From Bacteroidales bacterium (GTDB lineage Bacteria; Bacteroidota; Bacteroidia; Bacteroidales; UBA932): 38,826 nt of DNA. The notes below the pieces were generated by a model. That model did not search any database. It was not told where the DNA came from and saw nothing but the letters and a program-made list of their open reading frames with translations. The position numbers were made by a program, and so were the translations under genes. Numbering within the stretch: the stretch's first letter is position 1; each line of letters begins with the position of its first letter. This document shows, piece after piece, positions 7,929-17,682 of the stretch. The stretch lies in NCBI GenBank assembly GCA_017935505.1, contig JAGBHM010000030.1:1-38826 (forward strand), given 5' to 3'.

Positions 7929-9659
7929 TCATTTCTTGAAAAAATATGATTTCTGTGCTTTCTTTTTCTTCAAATCATGCTCTACAAACACTGGAGAGAG
8001 TGTTTTCGGGTCCAGTCCGGTGTAGAATGATACTGAAGATTTTGTCATTGGTGTGGGTGTGAAATCCTGTACCTGATCCATGTAAACACCCTTCAGAACC
8101 TTATTCTCAGAGAGCAGCTGCATCTCTTTCATTGAACATCCAGGATGCGAAGAGATAAAATATGGTACAAGCACACAGTTGATACGGTTTCTCTTCACAA
8201 TTTTGTCGAACTCACGTTTCAATGTTTCAAACAATTTGAAAGAGGGCTTGTTCATCTGCTTGAGCACGCACTCCTGTGTATGCTCAGGGGCAACTTTCAG
8301 ACGTCCGCTCGTATGTTTTACTATAAGTTCAGTAAGGTACTTTTCAGAAGAGTTGTCGAGATAGCCCTTTTCATCGAGAAAGAGGTCATATCTGATTCCG
8401 CTTCCAATATAAGCATGCTTTATGCCTGGCACCTGCAATATCTTTTCATAAAGACGTATCAGTCTCCAATGCGAGTGCCTCAAATTCGGGCAACGTTTAG
8501 GATATAGGCATGACTTTCTGAAGCATTTGCCACATACAGTCTCATCCATACCACCCATTCCATACATATTTGCAGTTGGCGCCCCCACATCCGAGAGATT
8601 GCCGGCAAATCCAGGCATAGTGGCCAACTGCTCTATCTCCCTCAAAATCGACTCTTCACTCCTGCTCTGGATATGTTTTCCCTGATGGGCCGCAATTGTA
8701 CAGAAGCTACAACCTCCGAAACAGCCTCTATGGGTTGTAATGGAGTGCTTTATCATTTCATAGGCCGGAATATGCTTCCCTTTGTAGCGTGGATGAGGCA
8801 ACTTTGTATAAGGAAGATCATAATATGAATCCAGCTCCTCTGAGGTAAGCAGAGGATGCGGAGGATTTACATAAACATACTTTCCATTGCCGCAAGGCTC
8901 CACCAGCTGGGACGGATTCACTCTGTTGGCCTCAGTCTCTATGATATTGAAGTTCTCAGCAAATGCCTTTTTGTTATTCAAACACTCCCCAAATGGTTTG
9001 AGGATAATCCTCCCCTCCTTTTCAACTGGCTTGCTACGGCTCAACCATGCAACTTGACGGATATTCTCCAACTCCTTCTCTGGAATTACTGCATTATTGC
9101 GTATATGGGAAGCCAGTTCAACTATGCTCCTCTCCCCCATTCCATAAATAAGGTAATCGGCCTTGCTCTCCACAAGAATTGAAGGGAGCAATTTGTCCTG
9201 CCAATAGTCGTAATGGGCAAAACGTCTTAGGGAGGCCTCAATACCTCCAATCACCACAGGCACATCCGGATAGAGCTCTTTCAATATATTTGAATAGACC
9301 TTTACCGCATAATCGGGACGCTGGTTTGCAATACCGTTTGGAGTGTATGCGTCATTGCTTCTCAACCTCTTTCCTGCAGTATAATGGTTCACCATAGAAT
9401 CCATTGCACCTGCATTCACTCCAAAGAAGAGACGCGGTTTGCCCAATTTTTTGAAATCGCGCAAATCATCTCTCCAGTTTGGCTGCGGCACCACTGCAAC
9501 CCTGTAGCCTTCCCTCTCCAGCACCCTTGCAATTACTGCCGTACCAAAGGCCGGATGGTCGATATAGGCATCTCCCGAAAAGAGGATTATATCAACATTC
9601 TGCCAGCCAAGGGCTGCCATCTCCTTCTGTGATGTGGGCAAAAAGGTACTGTTTTTCAT
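7929..9659 (-). CDS. YgiQ-family radical SAM protein
   Basis: A 576-residue radical SAM enzyme of the YgiQ (UPF0313) family. The 4Fe-4S motif CxxxCxxC is at C313, C317 and C320 (RGCFGGCSFC). The family's N-terminal block (FSGDAYIDHPAFG, residues 27-39) and a second cysteine cluster (CGKCFRKSCLYPKRC) are present. The biochemical reaction of this family is not established, to my knowledge. The reading frame extends to a TTG three codons earlier, but the ATG at 9659 (MKNSTFLP) is a better start and leaves a 17 bp gap from argS. It belongs to the AGCS-argS-ygiQ run of genes. Confidence 0.9.
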   Translation of the reverse strand: MKNSTFLPTSQKEMAALGWQNVDIILFSGDAYIDHPAFGTAVIARVLEREGYRVAVVPQPNWRDDLRDFKKLGKPRLFFGVNAGAMDSMVNHYTAGKRLRSNDAYTPNGIANQRPDYAVKVYSNILKELYPDVPVVIGGIEASLRRFAHYDYWQDKLLPSILVESKADYLIYGMGERSIVELASHIRNNAVIPEKELENIRQVAWLSRSKPVEKEGRIILKPFGECLNNKKAFAENFNIIETEANRVNPSQLVEPCGNGKYVYVNPPHPLLTSEELDSYYDLPYTKLPHPRYKGKHIPAYEMIKHSITTHRGCFGGCSFCTIAAHQGKHIQSRSEESILREIEQLATMPGFAGNLSDVGAPTANMYGMGGMDETVCGKCFRKSCLYPKRCPNLRHSHWRLIRLYEKILQVPGIKHAYIGSGIRYDLFLDEKGYLDNSSEKYLTELIVKHTSGRLKVAPEHTQECVLKQMNKPSFKLFETLKREFDKIVKRNRINCVLVPYFISSHPGCSMKEMQLLSENKVLKGVYMDQVQDFTPTPMTKSSVSFYTGLDPKTLSPVFVEHDLKKKKAQKSYFFKK

Positions 9660-9676
9660 AAACTCCAATTATGCCA

Positions 9677-11488
9677 TTACATTCTTTCAGGCAATGTTAT
9701 GCCAAGAATACCCATAGCCTTCACCAATACTCTTGATATAATCTCGATAAGAGCAAGTCTCTGGTTACGCGCCGCCTGATTCTCCTCTTTCAATATTGTA
9801 ACATCGTGATAATACTGATTGAACTCTTTTGCCAACTCATAAGCATAATTTGCCACGACAGCAGGAGAATGGGCATCACCGGCCTCTTTGATCACTACTG
9901 GGAATGTGTTGAGCAATTTTATAATTTCAATCTCCTTAGGCAGCAGATATGACACATTTCCATCCTTCACAACATCGGCAGAGACTACAGCCTTCTCAAA
10001 GCCCTCAGATGCCGCCTTGCGTAGAATTGACTTGATTCTCGCATGGGTATACTGGATGAACGGACCTGTATTTCCATTGAAGTCGATAGACTCCTTAGGA
10101 TCAAACAGCATGGTCTTTTTAGGATCAACTTTGATTATGAAGTATTTGAGCGCACCCAAACCAAGCATCTCAAAGAGGGCCTCCTGCTCCTGCTCTCCCA
10201 TATCGCCCAACTTGCCGAGCTCCAGAGAGGTCTCCTTGGCAGTCTGGTACATCTTCTCTACAAGATCATCCGCATCAACAACAGTACCCTCCCTCGATTT
10301 CATCTTTCCTTCAGGAAGCTCTACCATACCATATGAGAGGTGATATATTGAATCGGACCAGTCGAATCCCAACTTTTTCAGAATCAGTTTAAGTACCTGG
10401 AAATGATAGTTCTGCTCATTTCCCACAACATAGATATGCTCATCCAGTTTGTACTCAGAGAATCTCTGGTGTGCTGTTCCCAAGTCCTGGGTCATGTATA
10501 CAGATGTTCCGTCGCCTCTCAACAGGAGTTTCTTGTCGAGTCCGTCACCCTCAAGGTTACACCATACAGAGTTATCTTCATGTGTTTCAAAGATATTATT
10601 CTTCAATCCCTCCTGAACAAGAGCCTTGCCCAAGAGATATGTCTGTGATTCATAGTATGTTCTGTCGAACTCAATGCCCAATCTCTTGTAGGTCTGTGCA
10701 AATCCGTCATACACCCATCCATTCATCTTTTTCCACAATGCAACAACCTCTTCATCACCCTGCTCCCATTTGAGCAACATTGCCTGAGCCTCCTTAAGGA
10801 TTGGAGCCTTCTTCTCTGCCTCATCCTCCGAAATATTCTCTGCAGAGGCAATCTCCTTTGTCTGACGTTTCAACTCATTGCTGAAGGCTACATAATATTT
10901 TCCTACAAGGTGGTCTCCTTTCAGGCCAGAGGTTTCGGGAGTCTCCCCGTTACCCATGAGCAACCATGCCAGCATAGATTTGCAGATATGTATACCTCTA
11001 TCATTCACCAGATTTACTTTCAACACTTTATGGCCATTTGCCTCAAGCAGTTTTGATACAGACCAACCCAAAAGGTTGTTACGGATGTGGCCAAGATGCA
11101 ATGGTTTATTTGTATTTGGAGAGGAGTACTCAACCATAATTGTCTTTCCACTGTCGGGAAGCTGGCCGAAATCCTCTGCCGAGTAGATTTCATTCAAAAT
11201 TCCCTGCCAGAACCACTCCGAGAATTTTATATTCAAGAATCCCTTTATCACATTGAATGACTCTATTTCAGGACAATTCTCCTTGAGCCATGCACCCATC
11301 TGCTGCGCAGTCTCCTCAGGAGATTTGCGGCTGGTTTTAAGTAACGGGAATGTTACAAGTGTTATATCACCTTCAAACTCCTTGCGTGTTGCCTGGGTTT
11401 GAATCATTTTTTCATTGACTTCTGTATTGTAAAGTGCTCCGACAGCCAATCTGGCCTTCTCAAAAATAAAGTTTTCCGGATTCATCAT
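9677..11488 (-). CDS. argS: Arginyl-tRNA synthetase
   Basis: A 603-residue class I aminoacyl-tRNA synthetase that charges tRNA-Arg. The HIGH-type signature is HLGH (131-134, in NKPLHLGHIRN) and the KMSKS-type loop appears as GKMKSREGT. The N-terminal arginyl-tRNA synthetase domain (about residues 1-105) and the C-terminal DALR anticodon-binding domain (ending GITLPERM) are complete. Tandem ATG codons at 11488 and 11485 make the exact start uncertain by one residue. It sits 32 bp after the AGCS symporter gene and 17 bp ahead of ygiQ, so the three are probably one transcript. I see no independent promoter in the 32 bp gap. Confidence 0.96.
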   Translation of the reverse strand: MMNPENFIFEKARLAVGALYNTEVNEKMIQTQATRKEFEGDITLVTFPLLKTSRKSPEETAQQMGAWLKENCPEIESFNVIKGFLNIKFSEWFWQGILNEIYSAEDFGQLPDSGKTIMVEYSSPNTNKPLHLGHIRNNLLGWSVSKLLEANGHKVLKVNLVNDRGIHICKSMLAWLLMGNGETPETSGLKGDHLVGKYYVAFSNELKRQTKEIASAENISEDEAEKKAPILKEAQAMLLKWEQGDEEVVALWKKMNGWVYDGFAQTYKRLGIEFDRTYYESQTYLLGKALVQEGLKNNIFETHEDNSVWCNLEGDGLDKKLLLRGDGTSVYMTQDLGTAHQRFSEYKLDEHIYVVGNEQNYHFQVLKLILKKLGFDWSDSIYHLSYGMVELPEGKMKSREGTVVDADDLVEKMYQTAKETSLELGKLGDMGEQEQEALFEMLGLGALKYFIIKVDPKKTMLFDPKESIDFNGNTGPFIQYTHARIKSILRKAASEGFEKAVVSADVVKDGNVSYLLPKEIEIIKLLNTFPVVIKEAGDAHSPAVVANYAYELAKEFNQYYHDVTILKEENQAARNQRLALIEIISRVLVKAMGILGITLPERM

Positions 11489-11520
11489 ATCTCTATTCTA
11501 AATATATTCTGTTATTGAAA

Positions 11521-12900
11521 TTATTTCTCCTTTGCAAAATAGACCTTCATAGCCTTCTTCACTTTTGGAGAAAGGACAAGAAGGGTAAACATTGTAGGGA
11601 ATGCCATAAGCGCGTATGCAAGGTCTATTAAGCCTACAGCCGCCTTAAGAGGTATTACTGCTGCCACAACCAACATCACAAGGAAGAAAATATTATAGTA
11701 TTTTGAATATTTTGCTCCAAAAAGGAAACCTGTACATTTCTGGCCATAATATGAGTATGAGAACATTGTTGAGAATGCGAAGAAGAAGAGCATAAGCAAC
11801 AACAAATATTTTCCAAGGCCAGGAATAGAAGCATCAAATGCCTGAAGAGCTACACTCAAACCGGCAATAGAGCCACTGATACCGTCACCCAGAGGAAGCA
11901 CATCCCTCTGGATAAGGATTGCAATTGCAGTGAGTGTACATACGAGTCCCGAATCAATTGAAGGACCTATCATTGCAACAAGGCCCTCTTTAACAGGCTG
12001 GTTATTCTTTGAAGCACCGTGCATCATTGATGCTGTACCCACACCCGCCTCATTTACCAATGCGGCACGTCTGATACCTATAAGTGCAATGGAAACCAAT
12101 GCACCTATTCCACCACCCACACCTGCTTTAACAGTGAGCGCTTCGGTGAAAATTGCCCCGAACACACCAGGAATAGCATGAAGATTTGTAACAATTATGT
12201 ATAGAACAAGTATAAAGTACATTGCAACCATGGCAGGTACAACCTTGGTAGCAACCTTTGAAATTCTCTTGATACCACCAAGAATCACACAAGCAACAAC
12301 AACTGTTATAATGACACCGATAATAAATCTCAAAGTAACTGTATTCTGCTCAGGTCTGAAGAATACCGAAGTTATCGCCTCTGTAAACTGGTTTGACTGC
12401 ATGATGCAGAGTGTACCAAAAAGACCTGAAATTGAAAAAAATACTGCAAGAGGTTTCCATTTTGGTCCCAATCCGGAAAGGATCATGTACATAGGACCGC
12501 CCTGAACCTCGCCAGTATCATCCTTTCCCTTATACATAACAGACAATGTTCCCTCAAAGAACTTTGTTGCCATACCCAAAAGTGAGCTTACCCACATCCA
12601 GAAAATGGCGCCAGGCCCTCCAATCGACAAAGCGATTGCAACACCGGCAATATTACCCATTCCTACAGTTGCGGCAATTGCACTTGCCAATGCCTCAAAT
12701 GAACTTATCTGTCCTTCTGCATTTGAATCGTCTGATTTTAATGATTTCAACGCTCTTCCATAGTATCTGAGCGGAACAAAACCCGAATAAATCAAAAAGA
12801 AGAGGCCTCCGCCTATTAATAGAAAAAAGAGCGGATAACCGCACACAAAGTCACTTACTGCTGTAATAATATGGCCTACCGAGCCTAAAATATCATTCAT
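11521..12900 (-). CDS. AGCS-family alanine/glycine:cation symporter
   Basis: A 459-residue inner-membrane protein of the alanine-or-glycine:cation symporter family, which imports alanine or glycine driven by sodium or protons. Signatures include the ATVGMGNIAGVAIAL block (about residues 77-92), GGPMYMI and the NEAGVGTASMMHGASK segment that is highly conserved in the family. About ten or eleven membrane helices are predicted. It has its own consensus promoter (12935-12966) and lies behind the dcp terminator, so it heads an operon with argS and ygiQ. An amino-acid importer fits the peptide-using outlook of the neighbouring peptidase genes. Confidence 0.93.
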   Translation of the reverse strand: MNDILGSVGHIITAVSDFVCGYPLFFLLIGGGLFFLIYSGFVPLRYYGRALKSLKSDDSNAEGQISSFEALASAIAATVGMGNIAGVAIALSIGGPGAIFWMWVSSLLGMATKFFEGTLSVMYKGKDDTGEVQGGPMYMILSGLGPKWKPLAVFFSISGLFGTLCIMQSNQFTEAITSVFFRPEQNTVTLRFIIGVIITVVVACVILGGIKRISKVATKVVPAMVAMYFILVLYIIVTNLHAIPGVFGAIFTEALTVKAGVGGGIGALVSIALIGIRRAALVNEAGVGTASMMHGASKNNQPVKEGLVAMIGPSIDSGLVCTLTAIAILIQRDVLPLGDGISGSIAGLSVALQAFDASIPGLGKYLLLLMLFFFAFSTMFSYSYYGQKCTGFLFGAKYSKYYNIFFLVMLVVAAVIPLKAAVGLIDLAYALMAFPTMFTLLVLSPKVKKAMKVYFAKEK

Positions 12901-12934
12901 GAATATTGGTTTTAGTTAGATTTCATTAAGCGGT

Positions 12935-12966
12935 CAAAGTTATAAATTTTAATGGAACTATTCAAA
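12935..12966 (-). promoter_or_regulatory. Promoter for the AGCS-argS-ygiQ operon
   Basis: On the minus strand TTTG (12963-12966) is followed after 20 bp by TAACTTTG (12935-12942), a full Bacteroidetes -33/-7 match. It lies 35 bp upstream of the AGCS start codon and just past the terminator of the preceding dcp gene. Confidence 0.75.
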
Positions 12967-12996
12967 TAAATAGACCTATTGCACTCCTTAAATAAG

Positions 12997-13040
12997 AAAG
13001 AGCGGATCTGAAGCAAAAATTGCATTCAAATCCGCTCTTT
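12997..13040 (-). terminator. Intrinsic terminator of dcp
   Basis: A 16-bp inverted repeat with a single mismatch (AAAGAGCGGATcTGAA at 12997-13012 and its partner at 13025-13040) encloses a 12-base loop. On the minus strand it is followed by TCTTATTTAA. It lies 42 bp beyond the dcp stop codon and upstream of the AGCS promoter. Confidence 0.85.
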
Positions 13041-13081
13041 TACTGCAGCATGGCATCAGCCACGCCTATAGAGATTCATAT

Positions 13082-15181
13082 TTATTTCAATCCTCTGTTT
13101 TTAAGGAGTGGATCGATACCAGGCTCTTTGCCTCTGAAGTTCACATAAAGTGTCATTGCATCATCCTCACCTGCCCTTACAAGAATCTCCTTCTTGTATT
13201 TTGCAGCAACCTCCGGATTGAAGATATCACCTGTCTCTTTGTATGCCTCGTAAGCATCAGCATCCAGAACCTCTGCCCAGATATAGCTGTAGTAACCGGC
13301 TGTATATCCGCCACCCCAAGTGTGGTTGAAGTAGGTTGTTCTGTATCTCGACGGAATCTGAGGAAGCAATCCTCTGTCGCCCAAGGTCTTCTCCTCAAAT
13401 GCATTGATATCAAGATCAGCAGGGACCTCCTTAAGCACATGGAAATCCATATCAAGATATGATGCTGCAAGGTACTCAACGGTAGCAAATCCCTGACCAT
13501 ATTTTCCAGCTTTTTCCATCTTCTCAACAAGCTCTGTAGGGATAACCTCACCAGTCTCGTAGTGTTTAGCATACTCTTTAAGAACCTCTGGTTCAAATGC
13601 CCAATGCTCGTTCAATTGAGAATGAATCTCTACAAAATCACGTGGATATCCTCTCAATCCATTATATTGTACATCTTTAAGAAGGTTATCTATACCGTGT
13701 CCGAACTCGTGGAAGAATGTTGTAACCTCATCAGTTGTCAAAAGAGCAGGTTTGTCGCCTACAGGGCGTGAGAAGTTACCTACAATTGTAACAAGAGGAG
13801 CAACTCTTTCTCCATTCTCATAAGACTGGCCACGGAATGAGCTGCACCATGCACCGCCTCTCTTCTGGCCAGGACGGGCAAACATATCAAAGAATACAAC
13901 ACCCTGGTGTCCGCCATCTTTGTTGGTAACCTCAAATGCCACAGCCTCTGAACTTGGAAGTGGGACATTATCCAACTGTTTGAATGACAAGCCATAAAGT
14001 TTATTGGCAACATAGAAGATACCCTCTCTTACATTTTCCAGTTTGAAGTAAGGGGCCATTGAAGCCTCGTCGAGATTATATTGCTCAGCCATCACCTTCT
14101 GTGCATAATATCTCCAGTCCCAAGCCTCAAGTTTGTCTATGCCATCCTTTTTCATCAAAGGCTCCATCTGTGCAGCCTCTTTCTTTGCCATAGCCAACGC
14201 AGGCTCCCAAATCTGATCTAGAAGATTGTATACTGCCTCAGGTGTCTTTGCCATACGCTCCTCGATAGCAAATTGGGCATAATTCTCTTTTCCCATTATC
14301 TGAGCCTTCTTCAGACGCAACTCTACAATTTTCTTGATTACCTCTTTATTATCTTCGCTATTGTTGTTGTTACCTCTGTTAAGATATGCAGTGAGCATCT
14401 GTTTGCGGAGCTCCCTGTTATCGGCATTTGCAAGGAAAGGCATAATGCTCGGATTATCGAGACCAAAGAACCATTTGCCACTCTGTCCGGCCTTCTCGGC
14501 TCTTGAAGCAGCCTCAGCTATCTGATCTGGAGTAAGTCCGGCAAGATCCTCCTCTTTCTCCACAACAAGTGTATATGCAGCAGTCTCTTTAAGGATATTC
14601 TGTCCGGATGTAAGCTGCAATGCAGAAAGTTCTGCGTTCACCTTCTTGAGCTCCTCCTTTTTATCAGCAGGAAGGTTTGCACCTGCGCGCTCAAAATCTT
14701 TGTACATTTCGGTAAGAAGACGCATCTGATCGGCACGAAGACCCAATGAATCACGTTTCTCATAAACAGCTTTGACTCTTTTGAACAAACCGTCATTAAG
14801 AGCAATTTCACTGCTGTGAGCACTTCTCAATGGAGAAAGTTCTTTTGCAATTTCTCTTATTTCATCATTTGAATTTACACCGCTTGCACTGCTGAATACT
14901 GATGATATTCTCGAAAGCAGCTTACCGGTATTATCGTATGCAACGATAGTATTTTCGAATGTAGGCTCTTCAGGATTGTTTACGATAGCATCAATTTCTG
15001 CCTTTTCCTGAGCCATTGCTTCAACGAATGCAGGCATATAGTGCTCAGGCTGAACCTGCTCAAAAGGTGGTATACCAAAAGGGGTATTCCATTCTGCCAA
15101 CAGCGGGTTATCCGAATCAGCGGTATTGCATGAAACGGCACATACCCCTGCAACAAGTAGAGATAACAGTTGTTTTTTCAT
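13082..15181 (-). CDS. dcp: M3-family peptidyl-dipeptidase, predicted lipoprotein
   Basis: A 699-residue zinc metallopeptidase of family M3 (Dcp/oligopeptidase A group) that removes dipeptides from the C-terminus of oligopeptides. The HExxH motif is HEFGH at 491-495, and the downstream zinc-ligand helix and the HTWGGGYTAGYYSY segment, which shapes the substrate pocket, are present. The first 18 residues form a lipoprotein signal with lipobox AVSC (Cys18), so the mature enzyme should be membrane-anchored on the periplasmic side or exported to the outer membrane, unlike cytoplasmic Dcp of enterobacteria. It follows rpoD after 50 bp with no clear -7 box between them, and ends at a strong terminator. 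It probably completes the digestion of peptides trimmed by other exported peptidases. Confidence 0.93.
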   Translation of the reverse strand: MKKQLLSLLVAGVCAVSCNTADSDNPLLAEWNTPFGIPPFEQVQPEHYMPAFVEAMAQEKAEIDAIVNNPEEPTFENTIVAYDNTGKLLSRISSVFSSASGVNSNDEIREIAKELSPLRSAHSSEIALNDGLFKRVKAVYEKRDSLGLRADQMRLLTEMYKDFERAGANLPADKKEELKKVNAELSALQLTSGQNILKETAAYTLVVEKEEDLAGLTPDQIAEAASRAEKAGQSGKWFFGLDNPSIMPFLANADNRELRKQMLTAYLNRGNNNNSEDNKEVIKKIVELRLKKAQIMGKENYAQFAIEERMAKTPEAVYNLLDQIWEPALAMAKKEAAQMEPLMKKDGIDKLEAWDWRYYAQKVMAEQYNLDEASMAPYFKLENVREGIFYVANKLYGLSFKQLDNVPLPSSEAVAFEVTNKDGGHQGVVFFDMFARPGQKRGGAWCSSFRGQSYENGERVAPLVTIVGNFSRPVGDKPALLTTDEVTTFFHEFGHGIDNLLKDVQYNGLRGYPRDFVEIHSQLNEHWAFEPEVLKEYAKHYETGEVIPTELVEKMEKAGKYGQGFATVEYLAASYLDMDFHVLKEVPADLDINAFEEKTLGDRGLLPQIPSRYRTTYFNHTWGGGYTAGYYSYIWAEVLDADAYEAYKETGDIFNPEVAAKYKKEILVRAGEDDAMTLYVNFRGKEPGIDPLLKNRGLK

Positions 15182-15231
15182 AAGTTTATCGGGATTATGG
15201 TTTGATATAATAAAAAAGAACTATAAGGGAA

Positions 15232-16092
15232 TTAACCCAAATAGCTCTTCAACAATTTGCTTCGTGCGCTATGACGGAGACGCCTTATCGCCTTCTCCTT
15301 AATCTGCCTTACCCTCTCTCTGGTCAGACCGAAATACTCTCCGATCTCCTCAAGGGTCATCTCCTGCGTTCCGATTCCAAAGAAATATTTCACAATATCC
15401 CTCTCCCTCTCTGTAAGGGTTGAAAGGGCACGCTCAATCTCCTTGTTGAGAGACTCATTTACAAGCCCTCTGTCTGCATTTGGAGAGTCTGAATTGACAA
15501 GCACATCAAGAAGGCTGTTGTCCTCTCCATCCACAAACGGAGCATCAACAGATACGTGACGGCCTGAAACCCTGAGTGTATCGGCAATTTTATCGCGCGG
15601 AATATCCAGAATATCCGCCAACTCTTCCGGAGACGGCATCCTCTCGTTCTCCTGCTCAAATTTTGAAAGGGCCTTGTTGATCTTGTTCAAGGAGCCTACC
15701 TGATTCAATGGAAGACGTACAATACGCGACTGCTCAGCCAATGCCTGCAATATCGACTGACGTATCCACCACACTGCGTAGGAGATGAATTTGAAACCCC
15801 TTGTCTCGTCAAATTTCTCGGCAGCCTTGATAAGTCCCAGATTACCCTCATTGATGAGATCCGGCAGACTTAGTCCCTGATTTTGATACTGCTTTGCAAC
15901 AGAGACAACGAATCTTAAGTTTGCTCTTGTGAGTTTTTCCAACGCCTCCTGATCTCCCTTACGGATACGCTGAGCCAATTCAACTTCGTCTTCTACTGTT
16001 ATTAGCTCCTCTCTACCAATCTCTTGCAGATATTTATCGAGAGATGCACTCTCTCTGTTTGTAATTGATTTTGTTATTTTTAACTGTCTCAT
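15232..16092 (-). CDS. rpoD: Primary RNA polymerase sigma factor (sigma-70)
   Basis: A 286-residue principal sigma factor. It lacks region 1.1 and the non-conserved region, which is normal for Bacteroidetes. Region 1.2 ([12 protein letters not shown], about 18-29), region 2 with the core-binding [18 protein letters not shown] and the -10-reading [15 protein letters not shown], region 3 and the region 4 helix-turn-helix ([18 protein letters not shown]) are all present. The frame is open 16 codons upstream, but the ATG at 16092 ([10 protein letters not shown]) is the conserved N-terminus, and the upstream stretch contains the promoter. Its product should read the TTTG/TAnnTTTG promoters seen throughout this window. 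It lies between htrA (61 bp upstream) and dcp (50 bp downstream). Confidence 0.96.
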   Translation of the reverse strand: MRQLKITKSITNRESASLDKYLQEIGREELITVEDEVELAQRIRKGDQEALEKLTRANLRFVVSVAKQYQNQGLSLPDLINEGNLGLIKAAEKFDETRGFKFISYAVWWIRQSILQALAEQSRIVRLPLNQVGSLNKINKALSKFEQENERMPSPEELADILDIPRDKIADTLRVSGRHVSVDAPFVDGEDNSLLDVLVNSDSPNADRGLVNESLNKEIERALSTLTERERDIVKYFFGIGTQEMTLEEIGEYFGLTRERVRQIKEKAIRRLRHSARSKLLKSYLG

Positions 16093-16109
16093 GGGCTTGA
16101 ATTGTCGCG

Positions 16110-16140
16110 CAAAAATACATTTTTTTTTATATACTTCCAA
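16110..16140 (-). promoter_or_regulatory. Promoter for rpoD
   Basis: On the minus strand TATTTTTG (16110-16117) matches TAnnTTTG, with TTG (16138-16140, within AATTGG) at the -33 position about 20 bp upstream. It sits 17 bp before the ATG at 16092 and inside the apparent N-terminal extension of the frame, which supports the shorter protein. Confidence 0.55.
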
Positions 16141-16153
16141 TTAAAAAAGGGAA

Positions 16154-17587
16154 TTAAACCCCTACACCGTAGTAATATACGGAGCCATTCGGATAAACCC
16201 CCTCTACAAGTACAGATCTGCGGGCCTTGCTGATAATTGAAAAAACCTCCTCAGCACTTGCCACCGGAACCTGGTTGATATGGGTTATCACAAGCCCCTC
16301 CTTTATGCCGGCATCCTTGAATTTTCCCTTTTTCAGCGATGTAATCTGCACACCACCTTTCAGTCTCAGCCTGTTCAGCAAATCCGACGGGGCATTCTCC
16401 AGTACAGCTCCCATCATCTCAGCCCTTTTACCGTCTGGACTGGCCACAGCAATAGTTGAGCCCCTTCCCTGGAGCTGCACCTGCAATGTTTTCACTTCAC
16501 CATTTCTCAACAGTGTTATGCTGATATTGTCATTCGGTCTGTATGCATTGATCTTCTCCTGAATATCAGAAGGGCTCTTTACAAGTATGCTGTCTATTGA
16601 CATGATTATATCACCGCTCTTTATTCCGGCAATGTCTGCCGCACCACCGCTCTGCACCTCTGCAACATATACTCCGGAGAAGTTGCCCTCAATGCCGGCA
16701 CTCTTTGCCAGATTGTCTGTAAGCTCCTGCATGGAGATTCCAAGCATAGCCCTCTGCACTGTTCCATACTCCTTCAAATCTGCAACAACTTTCTGTACAA
16801 TTGCAGTAGGCACAGCAAAAGAATAGCCCGCATAAGAGCCTGTATTTGATTTTATTGCAGTATTTATACCAACCAGTTCTCCTTTAGTGTTCACAAGGGC
16901 TCCACCGCTGTTGCCAGGATTGACAGCCGCATCTGTCTGGATAAATGATTCTATTTTGAACTCACCTGACATATCGGGCAGTGAACGTCCTTTTGCACTC
17001 ACAATTCCAGCCGTAATGGTACTTCTCAAATCATATGGACTTCCTATTGCAAGAACCCACTCGCCCAGTCGGAGACTGTCTGAGCTGCCCATAGGTATTA
17101 CAGGAAGGTTCTCCGACTCAACTTTAAGCAGCGCTATATCGGTCACAGGATCGGTTCCAACAATTCTGGCCTTGAAGCTCTTGTTGTTGTCCAGTGTCAC
17201 AACTGTCTCAGAGGCTCCCTCCACCACATGGTTGTTTGTTACAATATACCCATCCGGAGAGATAATTACACCGGAACCAGAATTCACACTCTCCCTAGGT
17301 AGTGTATAAGGTGTTCCATATCCGAAAAAATGTTCAAGAATAGTGGCCTCACGCGGTGCCTCGCTTCTTTTGAGCACCTTAACCTGCACAACTCCGGCAA
17401 CAGAGCTCTCGGCCGCATAGGTAAAATCAGGAAAATCACGATCCACAAATTCAACACTCCTCAAAGAGGGGCGCTCGCCCTCAAGATATACATAACGGTG
17501 CGACGAGATGTAGTATTTTGAAACCAATACTGCACATAATGCACTAAGTATTACCGACAACAGTAAAAACAATAAATTTCTCTTCAT
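16154..17587 (-). CDS. htrA: HtrA/DegP-type periplasmic serine protease
   Basis: A 477-residue trypsin-like protease with two PDZ domains, for degradation or refolding of damaged envelope proteins. An uncleaved or cleavable signal segment covers residues 4-25. The catalytic triad is H120 (TNNHVV), D150 (DPVTDIALL) and S227 (PGNSGGA). PDZ1 starts around residue 280 and PDZ2 around 390, ending close to the C-terminus. The length is typical for the Bacteroidetes Do-like group. The gene is divergent from dnaN, with 95 bp between start codons, and upstream of rpoD with 61 bp between. Linkage to the sigma factor may be organisational only, since rpoD appears to have its own promoter. Confidence 0.95.
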   Translation of the reverse strand: MKRNLLFLLLSVILSALCAVLVSKYYISSHRYVYLEGERPSLRSVEFVDRDFPDFTYAAESSVAGVVQVKVLKRSEAPREATILEHFFGYGTPYTLPRESVNSGSGVIISPDGYIVTNNHVVEGASETVVTLDNNKSFKARIVGTDPVTDIALLKVESENLPVIPMGSSDSLRLGEWVLAIGSPYDLRSTITAGIVSAKGRSLPDMSGEFKIESFIQTDAAVNPGNSGGALVNTKGELVGINTAIKSNTGSYAGYSFAVPTAIVQKVVADLKEYGTVQRAMLGISMQELTDNLAKSAGIEGNFSGVYVAEVQSGGAADIAGIKSGDIIMSIDSILVKSPSDIQEKINAYRPNDNISITLLRNGEVKTLQVQLQGRGSTIAVASPDGKRAEMMGAVLENAPSDLLNRLRLKGGVQITSLKKGKFKDAGIKEGLVITHINQVPVASAEEVFSIISKARRSVLVEGVYPNGSVYYYGVGV

Positions 17588-17650
17588 ACCTCACATTTTA
17601 TTAATAAAAATTTATAATGCACAAACTCAAAATATATGCCAAATAATTAT

Positions 17651-17658
17651 TATATTTG
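17651..17658 (+). promoter_or_regulatory. -7 box for dnaN
   Basis: TATATTTG is an exact TAnnTTTG match 24 bp ahead of the dnaN ATG at 17683. The TTG within it opens the dnaN frame but is promoter sequence, so the longer protein reading from 17656 is rejected. No -33 TTTG is seen at the expected place. Confidence 0.6.
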
Positions 17659-17682
17659 TACATTATTTTAAACATGAAAATT

